Source: a virus
IMG/VR virus record: IMGVR_UViG_3300034284_000150
Span: 1 to 40,776 of that record
Length of the DNA stretch: 40,776 bases
Reading direction: 5' to 3' (one strand)
In this document: positions 5,256-12,558 of the stretch, piece after piece
Layout: each line of letters starts with the position of its first letter
How positions within the stretch are numbered: the first letter of the stretch is position 1
Translations under genes and position numbers: made by a program
Notes under the pieces: generated by a model
The model's input: only the letters and a program-made list of their open reading frames with translations
Told to the model about the DNA's origin: nothing
Databases searched by the model: none

Positions 5256-5645
5256 ATGAAAAGGTTATTATTTTTATTGTTCATATTTTTATTTTCTCTA
5301 TTTGGAATTACAGAAGTAGAGACGTCAGTTAAACCTCACAAGTGGGGTATTGCTGATAGCAAAGCCTATGCTAGGGATTCACTACTTGCATGGCACCATA
5401 ATCAATGGTTATGCTTGGATAAACTATGGACAAAAGAGTCTAACTGGAGACATCAAGCGTATAATAAGCAACCAGTATATCAGAAGGGTGAGAAAATGCA
5501 CGCTGGCGGTATACCACAGATTCTTGGACTTTCGCCCGACACAAACCCAATCGAGCAAATTGACCGGGGATTGGATTATATATCATATCGCTATGGAACC
5601 CCATGTCAAGCATGGAAGTTTTGGCAGAAGAATAATTGGTACTAA
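5256..5645 (+). CDS. Secreted lytic transglycosylase-like protein
   Basis: Predicted peptidoglycan-cleaving enzyme of the small transglycosylase group related to aggregation-promoting-factor proteins. Residues 1-20 are a hydrophobic signal sequence or anchor after Lys-Arg. The catalytic motif is LWTKESNW with Glu61, followed by AGGIPQILG (83-91) and the family's C-terminal pattern of a helical segment, YRYGTPCQAW (111-120) and a terminal WY. At 129 residues it is a bare catalytic domain. It sits in the early operon, far from the late lysis genes at 13-14 kb, so it may act at the wall during early infection rather than in final lysis. Confidence 0.82.
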   Translation: MKRLLFLLFIFLFSLFGITEVETSVKPHKWGIADSKAYARDSLLAWHHNQWLCLDKLWTKESNWRHQAYNKQPVYQKGEKMHAGGIPQILGLSPDTNPIEQIDRGLDYISYRYGTPCQAWKFWQKNNWY

Positions 5646-5821
5646 TGGCTACATATGAATATAAGTGTGATACAGACTTTCGCACAGTATTAGTTGTCAG
5701 GGGAATGACTGAGGAAGAAGTAATTCCTATCTGCCAACTATGTGATGAAGAAATGGTTCGTATTTACAATGCAGCACCAGTCAAATTTAAGGGGACTGGA
5801 TTCTATTCGACAGGAGGTTAG
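5645..5821 (+). CDS. FmdB-like zinc-ribbon protein
   Basis: Starts in a TAATG junction after the transglycosylase gene. It begins with the FmdB-type pattern YEYKC, has a second knuckle CQLC, and ends with the family's FKGTGFYSTGG. The first knuckle keeps only one cysteine, so metal binding may be altered. FmdB-like proteins are small putative regulators of unclear action. The product has 58 residues. Confidence 0.75.
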   Translation: MATYEYKCDTDFRTVLVVRGMTEEEVIPICQLCDEEMVRIYNAAPVKFKGTGFYSTGG

Positions 5822-5822
5822 T

Positions 5823-5942
5823 ATGGCTTATGGTAGATGTTGGGTATGTGGTTGCGAGATGAGTGGCGACAGCCAAACAACAGAAAGCAAGGTGAAATGT
5901 GATAGATGCGGATGGAACTCAGGCAAAGATGGGAGTTGGTAA
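5823..5942 (+). CDS. Tiny zinc-ribbon protein, 39 residues
   Basis: The start at 5823 is supported by AGGAGG five bases upstream. Two cysteine pairs (CWVCGC and CDRC) form a single zinc ribbon that occupies most of the protein. It is coupled to the next gene by TAATG. The target is unknown; such stand-alone ribbons usually mediate protein or nucleic-acid contacts. Confidence 0.7.
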   Translation: MAYGRCWVCGCEMSGDSQTTESKVKCDRCGWNSGKDGSW

Positions 5943-6376
5943 TGAAAGATTCTAACTGGGATTTAGACTTACGTGATGGAGAGGCAGGAGAAAGTAAACT
6001 TGCTGACCTATTACGGATAGATACAATAGAAGTTAAGACAGATAGACGCTGGAAAGATACAGGCAACTTATTTATTGAGGAGTCTTGTTTCTATCAAGGT
6101 AGTGGACAATGGGAGCCATCAGGACTATCAGTAAGCAAGGCTACACATTGGGCATTTATCATCGAGGGTAATGTCATCATAGTTACTAGGGAGCATTTAA
6201 TGAACGTGGTTATGGATTATGGCAGACCTATTGAGAATAAACAACCACCTAATCAATCTAAGGGTCATCTTATTACCCCTGAACAATTAATAAATTATAC
6301 TAGAATGAGAAATGATAAGTTCGATAAGGCTGGAGAAGCATATAAGAATCGTGAGGAACAGGAGTATCCGGTCTGA
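5942..6376 (+). CDS. PD-(D/E)XK nuclease-like protein
   Basis: Start at 5942 in a TAATG junction; an upstream in-frame ATG at 5906 is rejected because it lies within the preceding gene. Candidate active-site residues are Glu17, Asp27 and Glu30-Val-Lys32, followed by TGNLFIE and a PSG turn, as in small phage endonucleases of this superfamily. The product is 144 residues. It is the last rightward gene and faces the leftward operon with only eight bases between stop codons; no terminator is visible there. Confidence 0.7.
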   Translation: MKDSNWDLDLRDGEAGESKLADLLRIDTIEVKTDRRWKDTGNLFIEESCFYQGSGQWEPSGLSVSKATHWAFIIEGNVIIVTREHLMNVVMDYGRPIENKQPPNQSKGHLITPEQLINYTRMRNDKFDKAGEAYKNREEQEYPV

Positions 6377-6384
6377 TAACTAGA

Positions 6385-7098
6385 TTACTCGTCTTCTCCA
6401 GGCCCATCTTCTTCCCCTTGTTCCTCATCTTGCTCTACCAATTCGGTCTTTGGAGTTTCATCGTCTTGAGTATTATTATCAAAATCCTTATCTAACCAAG
6501 GTCGGAATCCACCGATTCTAGTAATAAGTTTTTTGATTGCACGATTATGACGCATGCGTACAGCATCTTCGCTGCCGATATTCATCTCGGTGGCTATGTC
6601 GCCATAATCCATAGATTCGGCGTGTTTGTAAAACAATACGGTCCTATCCTCTGTATTGAGTTTACGATACGCCTTATCTATTTCTAGCATCATGACCATA
6701 AGATTACCGCCTTCTGCTGGAGCAGGTGGCTTGCTAGGTCCAGAAAGATTTAACTTGTGAGATATTCCGAACTCACCACGCAATACAGATGGCAACAAAG
6801 CCTCTACTATATCAGGCTCATAAAAGAATATATCTGATGGTTCATAGCCTAATGATTTGGCTTTCCATCTCTGACAATAATCCAATGCATCATTACGAAG
6901 TGAACGATAGATTAGATTCTTGGCATCTTTCTCGCCAATAGATTCCCACTCATTTAACTTATTTGGATGCTCTACAAACCATTCATAAAGTGATTGCTTG
7001 ATGTCCTCAAGTTCAACCATATCATATTTTTTATGATACTCAGCAGATACAGCGATGACAATGTAATCCCACTTTTTAATACGCTCCCACTCTACCAT
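6385..7098 (-). CDS. Sigma-factor-like transcription protein
   Basis: The centre and C-terminal half contain a sigma70 region-4-like helix-turn-helix: LNTEDRTVLFYKH, then YGDIATEMNI and the recognition helix ending in RHNRAIKKL. The N-terminal part (a helical stretch with EDIKQSLYEWFVEHP and a later RSLRNDALDYCQRWKAK) resembles a degenerate region 2. The last 35 residues are a very acidic tail. It may direct the phage's late promoters or bind host polymerase as a regulator. It is the last gene of the leftward replication operon, consistent with delayed expression before late genes. Its start overlaps the phosphoesterase stop. Confidence 0.7.
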   Translation of the reverse strand: MVEWERIKKWDYIVIAVSAEYHKKYDMVELEDIKQSLYEWFVEHPNKLNEWESIGEKDAKNLIYRSLRNDALDYCQRWKAKSLGYEPSDIFFYEPDIVEALLPSVLRGEFGISHKLNLSGPSKPPAPAEGGNLMVMMLEIDKAYRKLNTEDRTVLFYKHAESMDYGDIATEMNIGSEDAVRMRHNRAIKKLITRIGGFRPWLDKDFDNNTQDDETPKTELVEQDEEQGEEDGPGEDE

Positions 7099-7832
7099 TT
7101 CCAGGTTTTCCCTTCCACAGTAAATGACCTATTAACGATAGGCACTAATTGAGGTACGACAGTCTTGCCATCAACATGTAAGATACCAAAGCCTTGTTGC
7201 CATGTAAATAATCCAGCCTTAATATACTTAGCATTATTATAATTCATTAAGTTGCCCAGTTCCATGCCCCATACAGTCTTGGCTTTACCGCCACGATATG
7301 TTTGAGTATGATGTGTTAATCCCATACGATGAGTGTGTCCGCACACGACAGACATGCCTGAGCGTTTTGCTAGTCCAAGTGCAGTAGCACCAGCAGTAGG
7401 TTGCACGTTACCCTCGTCACCATGCATTAACAACCAACCAGGGGCTAGTTCATAAGGGTCTTTGTGATACTTAATCTCTAACTCGTCAAGCCCTAAGAAG
7501 TTTTCTAATTGCAGTTCAGGTAAGCCAAGTAATCCTGGCGCTCTCATTGCAACTGTATTAAATAATCTATCTGTGTGGTTACTGCGAACCATATGCTCAA
7601 CAGTTAAGTCATAAAGAACCTGTCTAGTAGTGTCTCTGTCACGTCCAATAGAACGCTCAAACTCTAACTCAGTTCCCTTACTCCACTTACTGATAGTCTG
7701 CATATCCATTTCATCTCCGCAAGATACTACGGTATCAGGTTGGTAATCTTTGATGAACTTAGCAATTGCTTTGACGGCTTCTGCATCGTGGTATGGGACT
7801 TGAAGGTCTGAAATACAAACGATAGTTTTCAT
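7092..7832 (-). CDS. Calcineurin-like metallophosphoesterase
   Basis: Motifs of the two-metal phosphoesterase fold appear in order: SDLQ (8-11), CGDE (38-41), SNHTD (84-88, in place of GNHD), MHGDE (136-140) and CGHTHR (164-169). Phage members are thought to act on nucleic acids or cyclic nucleotides, but the substrate cannot be read from sequence. It is coupled by overlaps to the methyltransferase upstream and the sigma-like gene downstream. Confidence 0.85.
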   Translation of the reverse strand: MKTIVCISDLQVPYHDAEAVKAIAKFIKDYQPDTVVSCGDEMDMQTISKWSKGTELEFERSIGRDRDTTRQVLYDLTVEHMVRSNHTDRLFNTVAMRAPGLLGLPELQLENFLGLDELEIKYHKDPYELAPGWLLMHGDEGNVQPTAGATALGLAKRSGMSVVCGHTHRMGLTHHTQTYRGGKAKTVWGMELGNLMNYNNAKYIKAGLFTWQQGFGILHVDGKTVVPQLVPIVNRSFTVEGKTWKW

Positions 7833-8335
7833 TGCGTTACCTCTTCCATTAGTTTGATTGCTTCTGACATACTATTACTGCCAGGAAACAAGTCATCTAA
7901 AGTGTCTCCCTTTTTATATTGTAATAAATTTAATATCCAAGTATTAAAATCTAATGGCTTGGCTCCATAGAAATTCTTTTTCATGGCTATTCTTCCTGAA
8001 TGCCAGTCTCTTATCATAGGTTTAACTGGTGTAATTTTACGCCCACCTCGCCAAATTACAGGCTCCCAAGCGTATTGTATGGCTACATTTACCCTTATTT
8101 GATGGAATGTTTTAGTCCAAATTGCAACTCTAACATCATCCGGACATGCAGATAAATACAATTTAAGTGATGGTGCAGATAAAGATACTGCCCACCCATC
8201 TGGGTACTCATCAACCAGTCTTTCGATTAGTTGTATGTGTGACTTAGGGTCGTCCCATATCTCCGCCTCTGTATGAAGTGAAGAATACTTTTTACCCATA
8301 CCCAAATATGGTGGGTCAGCGTATGCAAATTTCAT
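7829..8335 (-). CDS. DNA adenine methyltransferase-like protein
   Basis: The N-terminus carries the catalytic motif YADPPYLG (DPPY at 7-10). Near residue 150 is LFPGSNSM, matching the SAM-binding motif of permuted amino-methyltransferases (FxGSG-like). At 168 residues it is short and has no obvious separate target-recognition domain. No cognate restriction enzyme is beside it, but an HNH endonuclease gene lies directly upstream with overlapping ends. It probably methylates adenine in phage DNA to evade host restriction. Confidence 0.75.
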   Translation of the reverse strand: MKFAYADPPYLGMGKKYSSLHTEAEIWDDPKSHIQLIERLVDEYPDGWAVSLSAPSLKLYLSACPDDVRVAIWTKTFHQIRVNVAIQYAWEPVIWRGGRKITPVKPMIRDWHSGRIAMKKNFYGAKPLDFNTWILNLLQYKKGDTLDDLFPGSNSMSEAIKLMEEVTQ

Positions 8336-8613
8336 TTCTTTTTGGCACGTCTCTTATTCTCTAAACCTACATTTTTCTTTTTAGATAGAACCCTTAGGTT
8401 AGATAACTTATCATTACCTTTACGACCCTTGTTATCTATGTGGTCTACTTCTTGATTACGTTTTAACTTCTTGCCTGTGGCTTTTTTGTAGTCAAGTCTT
8501 GCTTTATTTGTAGACGTAGTTTCGGTAGTTCCATCTTTCTTTTTGCGTTTGATAACGTAAATTGGACGACCACCATTTTGCTTGCTTCCCTTGTAAGGTC
8601 CAAATATTTTCAC
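8332..8613 (-). CDS. HNH endonuclease
   Basis: The second half contains VDHIDNKGRKGNDKLSNLRVLS, the HNH motif in the form seen in phage HNH_3-type homing-like enzymes, followed by a very basic tail. The N-terminal half is also lysine-rich. It is free-standing, 93 residues, and overlaps the methyltransferase gene by four bases. It could be a homing nuclease or part of a modification-linked nicking pair. Confidence 0.82.
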   Translation of the reverse strand: MKIFGPYKGSKQNGGRPIYVIKRKKKDGTTETTSTNKARLDYKKATGKKLKRNQEVDHIDNKGRKGNDKLSNLRVLSKKKNVGLENKRRAKKK

Positions 8614-8691
8614 TTTATTCCTATCTCAATAGTGCTGCTATTAAAGCCAGCAGGCTTGTTAGTTGTAGTTGAAATGCAAATAATAATTCTA

Positions 8692-8985
8692 TCATCTATC
8701 CCATTGTCCTCTCAGTACAAGCAATCCAATGATTGCATAGTTTGCCATGTCCTTAAAAGAATCTTCGATAGATTCATGCTCAGGATTTTTACCGCTATCA
8801 ACTAGGTTATTGATACGTGCTAACTTGTCATGCATACGAACCCTTAATCCATTAATAGCACCACCTGGTGCATCAGAAATGTTTCTTGGTCCGTAATCTT
8901 TATGTTTAGACAACATTAAATCTAAGAGTTCTTGGAAGGTTTGACCAACCTCTAACTCAAAAGTAGTGTCTTTATTCTCTGTCAT
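8692..8985 (-). CDS. Nmad1/DUF1599-like nucleotide-metabolism protein
   Basis: The start at 8985 follows AGGGGA six bases upstream; a longer frame to 9000 is less likely. The sequence KHKDYGPRNIS, then RMHDKLARINNL and a conserved acidic DSFKDMANYAIIG resembles the domain called nucleotide modification associated domain 1, common in phages and related in pattern to MazG-like pyrophosphohydrolases. It may act on nucleotides or partner with modification enzymes; the exact reaction is unproven. About 80 bases without a gene separate it from the HNH gene. Confidence 0.65.
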   Translation of the reverse strand: MTENKDTTFELEVGQTFQELLDLMLSKHKDYGPRNISDAPGGAINGLRVRMHDKLARINNLVDSGKNPEHESIEDSFKDMANYAIIGLLVLRGQWDR

Positions 8986-9346
8986 TTTCTTCCCCTTCAT
9001 CCTCGATTTCCGCTAAAAAGTGCTGTAATTCACTGTCAAAATGACGCATTTCTTCCTTAATTACTACATCTTCTATGTATTTTTTCATCTTTTTAGGGCT
9101 AGATTCAGCGGCATATAAAGTTGCATAAACTGATTGAGTTATGAACTTTATATCTTTAGGATTATCTGCTGCAAAATATAAAGAACGAAGTAAAGAACCA
9201 ACCATTAGTTGATATCCTCCAGGAAGAATAAGTTTAGGGTCAAATGGTAGTCCATCTTCATCATCAATTAAGTGGTCAGTTGCATCAAATATATTATCAA
9301 AATGTTGACCACATATTTTGCATGGTGGAATATCTTTAGGATTCAT
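8972..9346 (-). CDS. Unknown protein with N-terminal zinc-finger-like motif
   Basis: Residues 9-25 (CKICGQHF...H) resemble a C2H2 finger. The rest is helical and ends in an acidic tail. It overlaps the primase C-terminal gene upstream and the Nmad1-like gene downstream, so it belongs to the replication operon. The function is not recognised. Confidence 0.65.
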   Translation of the reverse strand: MNPKDIPPCKICGQHFDNIFDATDHLIDDEDGLPFDPKLILPGGYQLMVGSLLRSLYFAADNPKDIKFITQSVYATLYAAESSPKKMKKYIEDVVIKEEMRHFDSELQHFLAEIEDEGEENDRE

Positions 9347-9962
9347 TTAATCCCATTCTTTCTCGAATATACTGGGAGCCGTATTTGACATAGACTGAAT
9401 TGACGTCTTCACCGTCCGGCATTTGCACGACTGTGACTGGCAACTCACGGGCGAGACTAGCAGCAAATTCTTTTCCTGGTTGGTCTCCATCTGCGAATAC
9501 AAATATTCTCTCAAAGTCTGCAAGTAATCTGGTGTAATGTTTTTTCCAAGAGTTCGCACCAGGAACGCCGACGCAAGGTATACCAATACAAGCAGACAAA
9601 GTAATAGTATCCAACTCACCTTCACAGATTCCAATCCAGTCCCCTGCTCTATCTATATCTAACACGTTGTACATTTTAGTTTCAACACCTGTCATTCCCA
9701 TGTACTTAGGTTCAACAGCAGGATTAAGAGAGCGAAAACGTAAGTCGACAACACCAGTCTTGGTAATATACGGTATTGATAATCGTCCTTGGAATTGTTC
9801 ATGTCCAGTTTCAGGCTCCTCTACTACGCCGAATCGAGCCAGACGTGCTGCTTCCCTTGTTATTCCCCTGCTTGCCAGGTAATCTTCTGCCTGATAAATG
9901 TTTGCTGCGTACTTGGTTGCCGCTAGACTGAGTAATTCCTTCTGCGAATTGCTTTGCTTCAC
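9336..9962 (-). CDS. DNA primase, TOPRIM catalytic subunit
   Basis: The catalytic half of a DnaG-type primase: ICEGELDTIT (Glu114 and Glu116) and VFADGDQPG (Asp158, Asp160) are the TOPRIM acidic motifs. The zinc-binding half is encoded by the preceding overlapping gene at 9811-10185 in another frame. The start is GTG at 9962 with AAGGAAGGAG upstream, so it can be translated separately. The 152-base overlap means the end of the upstream product is probably an out-of-frame tail unless a frameshift fuses them. It makes primers for phage DNA synthesis with the helicase encoded upstream. Confidence 0.82.
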   Translation of the reverse strand: MKQSNSQKELLSLAATKYAANIYQAEDYLASRGITREAARLARFGVVEEPETGHEQFQGRLSIPYITKTGVVDLRFRSLNPAVEPKYMGMTGVETKMYNVLDIDRAGDWIGICEGELDTITLSACIGIPCVGVPGANSWKKHYTRLLADFERIFVFADGDQPGKEFAASLARELPVTVVQMPDGEDVNSVYVKYGSQYIRERMGLNES

Positions 9963-10185
9963 GTATATCCACTCCTTCCTTTCTTGCTATAATCTGTAAA
10001 CTATTGCCTTGCATACCACACGCAAAACAATTAAATATATTTTCTCTAGTATTAAAACTTGATGACTTATGCGTGTCGTCATGGAATGGACATCTAATAT
10101 TTACTTGTCCACTAGTCCTGCTCATGTCAGCACCGTAGTGCCGTAGAACATCCACTATGCTTGGCATATCATCTGTCAAATACAT
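9811..10185 (-). CDS. DNA primase, zinc-binding subunit
   Basis: The N-terminal zinc ribbon of DnaG-like primases is clear: CPFHDD (Cys32, His35) and FNCFACG (Cys53, Cys56). After about residue 75 the sequence overlaps the catalytic-subunit gene in a different frame and becomes low-complexity (Ser, Gly, Arg-rich), unlike a folded domain. Separate zinc and TOPRIM genes occur in other actinophages. Either two subunits act in trans or a frameshift joins them; I cannot decide from sequence. Confidence 0.8.
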   Translation of the reverse strand: MYLTDDMPSIVDVLRHYGADMSRTSGQVNIRCPFHDDTHKSSSFNTRENIFNCFACGMQGNSLQIIARKEGVDIREAKQFAEGITQSSGNQVRSKHLSGRRLPGKQGNNKGSSTSGSIRRSRGA

Positions 10186-10537
10186 CGCCTAACCTTAATA
10201 CTAGATAAGAGTCCGCTATTCCTTTTCCTCGCGCTTTGATAACAACCGCAGGTAAGATGGATGTCTCTTCAAGGCCTCTTGCCTCTGAATAATTTCTTGC
10301 TTCAACTTGAGCCTCTTTGGTCCAACCAGATAGGTCAATGCGACCTGATTGACCCGGGGCTTTGGCTTCGATGATTCCGATGTGGCCGAGGAAGTCTTTG
10401 CGGACGACAATATCTCCTTCATCTTTAGAACCTCTTCGTGCAAGTCTTTCACTATCAAATCCAATTCGTCTAAAATAATCTCGTAAGTCGGTTTCAAAGT
10501 TTGCTCCTCTAGCCTTATGGCTTTTTCTAGTTGTCAT
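10169..10537 (-). CDS. Holliday-junction-resolvase-like PD-(D/E)XK protein
   Basis: Matches the archaeal Hjc-type pattern: GANFETDLRDYF (Glu15), SKDEGDIVV (Asp42) and GIIEAKA (Glu57, Lys59), followed by a charged helix. At 122 residues it is a single nuclease domain. It would resolve branched replication intermediates before packaging. Its ends overlap the helicase gene upstream and the primase gene downstream. Confidence 0.8.
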   Translation of the reverse strand: MTTRKSHKARGANFETDLRDYFRRIGFDSERLARRGSKDEGDIVVRKDFLGHIGIIEAKAPGQSGRIDLSGWTKEAQVEARNYSEARGLEETSILPAVVIKARGKGIADSYLVLRLGDVFDR

Positions 10538-11316
10538 GAATTCTCTGGTATGTCTTCTACATACATGTACTCAGGGTTAAACGCTAACCAAGTCATAAGC
10601 GTTCCGTTAGCATCCGCTCTACCGTAACGATTTTTGACTGCTGCCACGCCAAGCGATGTGCCCACCGTACCGAGTGTACATATGAGCGCAGGAAGTTGAG
10701 AGACCTTACCTTGGATTGCGCTTCTTGGCTGACAAGGATTCCCAGGAACTGCTTCAGAAGTGTGATGTAATACAACAATCGCAGCGTTAGTGGCTCTGGC
10801 AAGATACTTCAACTCCTTCATAATCGCTCTCATTGAGGCGAACTCTTCACCACCATCTGTGGCTACATCCATTAAGTTATCTAAAACTATAAGTGTTGGT
10901 GCACAACCCCACAATTCTTCAAAGGCTTGTACTTCCTCATCAATATCTTGCAGGGTTGGCGATGATTCAAACGACCAAACTATATGGCTTCCTTTTTGGA
11001 GGATTGCTTTAGTCCATCCAACATCAGTATTAAGTTTCTGTTCAACATCTGTTTGATTTTTACCAGATATCATTGACGCTAGGCGCATAGCCATAGTATG
11101 TGCATTGGTATCAGCGGAGATGTAAAGAGTTGGAACATTTGTTTTTAATGCAAGTGCTAGAGCAAGTGTTGATTTACCTGCACCTGGAGCACCTGCAAAC
11201 ATAGAAACTTCTGAACGCCTAATTATAATCTTGGACGCTTCAAATGATTTAAAACAACTAGGTAGAGGTTCCCCACCGATAGAGGCTCTACCTACAGACC
11301 TGACAAGTGTACGCAT
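10534..11316 (-). CDS. Replicative helicase-like RecA-fold ATPase
   Basis: DnaB/RecA-type P-loop ATPase. Walker A is GAPGAGKST (42-50), Walker B is LIVLDNL near residue 145, and a VVLHHTSE stretch gives the sensor histidine. At 260 residues it is a minimal motor domain without the DnaB N-terminal domain, like the AAA_25/RepA-type helicases of phages and plasmids. It lies just upstream of resolvase and primase genes, consistent with the replisome motor. Confidence 0.8.
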   Translation of the reverse strand: MRTLVRSVGRASIGGEPLPSCFKSFEASKIIIRRSEVSMFAGAPGAGKSTLALALALKTNVPTLYISADTNAHTMAMRLASMISGKNQTDVEQKLNTDVGWTKAILQKGSHIVWSFESSPTLQDIDEEVQAFEELWGCAPTLIVLDNLMDVATDGGEEFASMRAIMKELKYLARATNAAIVVLHHTSEAVPGNPCQPRSAIQGKVSQLPALICTLGTVGTSLGVAAVKNRYGRADANGTLMTWLAFNPEYMYVEDIPENS

Positions 11317-11358
11317 CTATCCCCCTACCTATTTGTTAAAATGGAAATTCTTGGTCTG

Positions 11359-11742
11359 TTAATTTACTGGCTTGCATTGGTCCGCGCCCTGAGGCATTGG
11401 ACATACCCACATTGCGTAAGGATTCCCCGTCTTGCTTGAGATTCCCGACTTGTACTTCCTCGCTCCATGCTGGCACGTTGGTGCTGATGTAGCGGATGGA
11501 GCCGATGCCTGGGGTGGTGTTGAGGATTGTGGAGGCTTTGTGCTTGTAGTGGTAGTCGGCGTCGATAAAGGGGCGGCATTACTCGCTCCCACCACCAACT
11601 TTCCTACGGCAGCAATTTGAGTTGAGTAATCCCCAATGCCCTCTAATAACACACTTAATTCATCAGCAGTGTTTGCTCTGATATTAATCATATCTCCATT
11701 AGGAGTTTTATATGATACTTGTAACTTCCATTCTTCTGCCAT
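11359..11742 (-). CDS. Zinc-ribbon protein with Pro/Ser/Thr linker
   Basis: Three parts are visible: an N-terminal region of about 55 residues with beta strands, a flexible Pro/Ser/Thr/Ala linker (about 55-85), and a C-terminal knuckle (CQHGARKY ... WVCPMP ... DQC) that should bind zinc. Proteins of this shape recur next to helicase and nuclease genes in actinophages, where a DNA-binding role is plausible. I cannot name the family. Confidence 0.65.
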   Translation of the reverse strand: MAEEWKLQVSYKTPNGDMINIRANTADELSVLLEGIGDYSTQIAAVGKLVVGASNAAPLSTPTTTTSTKPPQSSTPPQASAPSATSAPTCQHGARKYKSGISSKTGNPYAMWVCPMPQGADQCKPVN

Positions 11743-12351
11743 TTATCCTTCTTTCTTTGTAGAGAACTGACAATGAGCGGTTAATCCGCACATGTACTGA
11801 CAAGAGTTTGTGTTGGGCAAAAATATTCCTGCCTTCCTAGCCTTGTCAAAACCTTTAATCAGGAACTCCATCTTATCATATGTATATCCTGAAAGGTCAA
11901 CCATCTCTACAGTATTGCTACCTCGAGACATGTAGTAATTTCCCCAGTTCACTTCTATACCAAAAGTTTCTTCCAAACCAAGTTTATAAAAACCTAGTTG
12001 CAAAGTACTGGTGGGCGTGTTCTTTGATGTTTTGAGGTCAACAATTACTAGTTGCCCATTGACTTCAAAAACTCTGTCTATAACCATCTTGACTGGAACA
12101 TCAGCAACTACTGGTATTAGTTCCAATTCTATTGCTGGACGACCATCAGGTGCTGTCCATATTTTCCAATTGGTATTCTGCTTACGCCAAGCAATGTATT
12201 GCTCAACCCACATTGGTCCTGATGTTTGCCAAAAACTTATATCTTCTTTGTTTGGATTAATCTTAGTGGCTTTACCACCTACACGAGCATTGGTTAAGTC
12301 GATACCCTCAGATTCTTTTGCCCATGCTTTGTCCCATAAAGATTGGCTCAT
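11743..12351 (-). CDS. Cas4/RecB-like nuclease, catalytic part (split gene)
   Basis: C-terminal part of a PD-(D/E)XK exonuclease. Active-site candidates are Glu75/Glu77, Asp92 (IDRV) and Asp105-Leu-Lys107 (VDLKT), followed by the QLGFY motif at 118. Cys184-x3-Cys188-x5-Cys194 near the end matches the three C-terminal cysteines of the iron-sulfur cluster in Cas4/AddB-type nucleases. The fourth cysteine and the first family motif are encoded by the upstream gene (12348-12539), overlapping in an ATGA junction. The two products together match one ordinary enzyme. A role in recombination or DNA end processing is likely. Confidence 0.82.
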   Translation of the reverse strand: MSQSLWDKAWAKESEGIDLTNARVGGKATKINPNKEDISFWQTSGPMWVEQYIAWRKQNTNWKIWTAPDGRPAIELELIPVVADVPVKMVIDRVFEVNGQLVIVDLKTSKNTPTSTLQLGFYKLGLEETFGIEVNWGNYYMSRGSNTVEMVDLSGYTYDKMEFLIKGFDKARKAGIFLPNTNSCQYMCGLTAHCQFSTKKEG

Positions 12352-12539
12352 AGATTTTCCCTATCATACATTTCTGTAGCAAGGTGAAATGCTGAACCAC
12401 CAACAGACCATACAGATGGCTCTTCTTGTTTTTCTAATAATCTACCAAGATAGTATTGATATCCACAGGTCAGATAAGTGCTAAAAGCACTATAAGACAT
12501 ATGTTCTGGCAGTGTATATTCTTCGAGTTTTATTGTCAT
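12348..12539 (-). CDS. Cas4/RecB-like nuclease, N-terminal part (split gene)
   Basis: A 63-residue product with the typical N-terminus of RecB-family nucleases: MSYSAFSTYLTCGYQYYL (Cys25) and VGGSAFH (His52). Cys25 should supply the fourth ligand of the iron-sulfur cluster completed by the next gene. The start at 12539 is chosen over an in-frame ATG at 12608 because a TATAAT box lies seven bases before it and palindromes lie upstream, so transcript and coding sequence probably begin together. It is the first gene of the leftward replication operon. Confidence 0.72.
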   Translation of the reverse strand: MTIKLEEYTLPEHMSYSAFSTYLTCGYQYYLGRLLEKQEEPSVWSVGGSAFHLATEMYDRENL

Positions 12540-12545
12540 AGGATA

Positions 12546-12551
12546 ATTATA
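12546..12551 (-). promoter_or_regulatory. -10 box of leftward replication operon (leaderless start)
   Basis: TATAAT reads leftward and ends six bases before the ATG at 12539, which would put the transcription start on the A of the start codon. No -35 box is visible (the hexamer at the right distance reads CAACAC). Leaderless transcripts are common in Actinobacteria. A promoter lacking -35 and overlapped by palindromes may need an activator. Confidence 0.55.
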
Positions 12552-12558
12552 CCTTAGG

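Noticed and set aside
12348-12366. Programmed -1 frameshift joining the split nuclease
   Set aside because: GGGAAAA occurs just before the junction but not in the codon phase needed for a slippery heptamer; ATGA coupling explains translation better. Not excluded without protein data.
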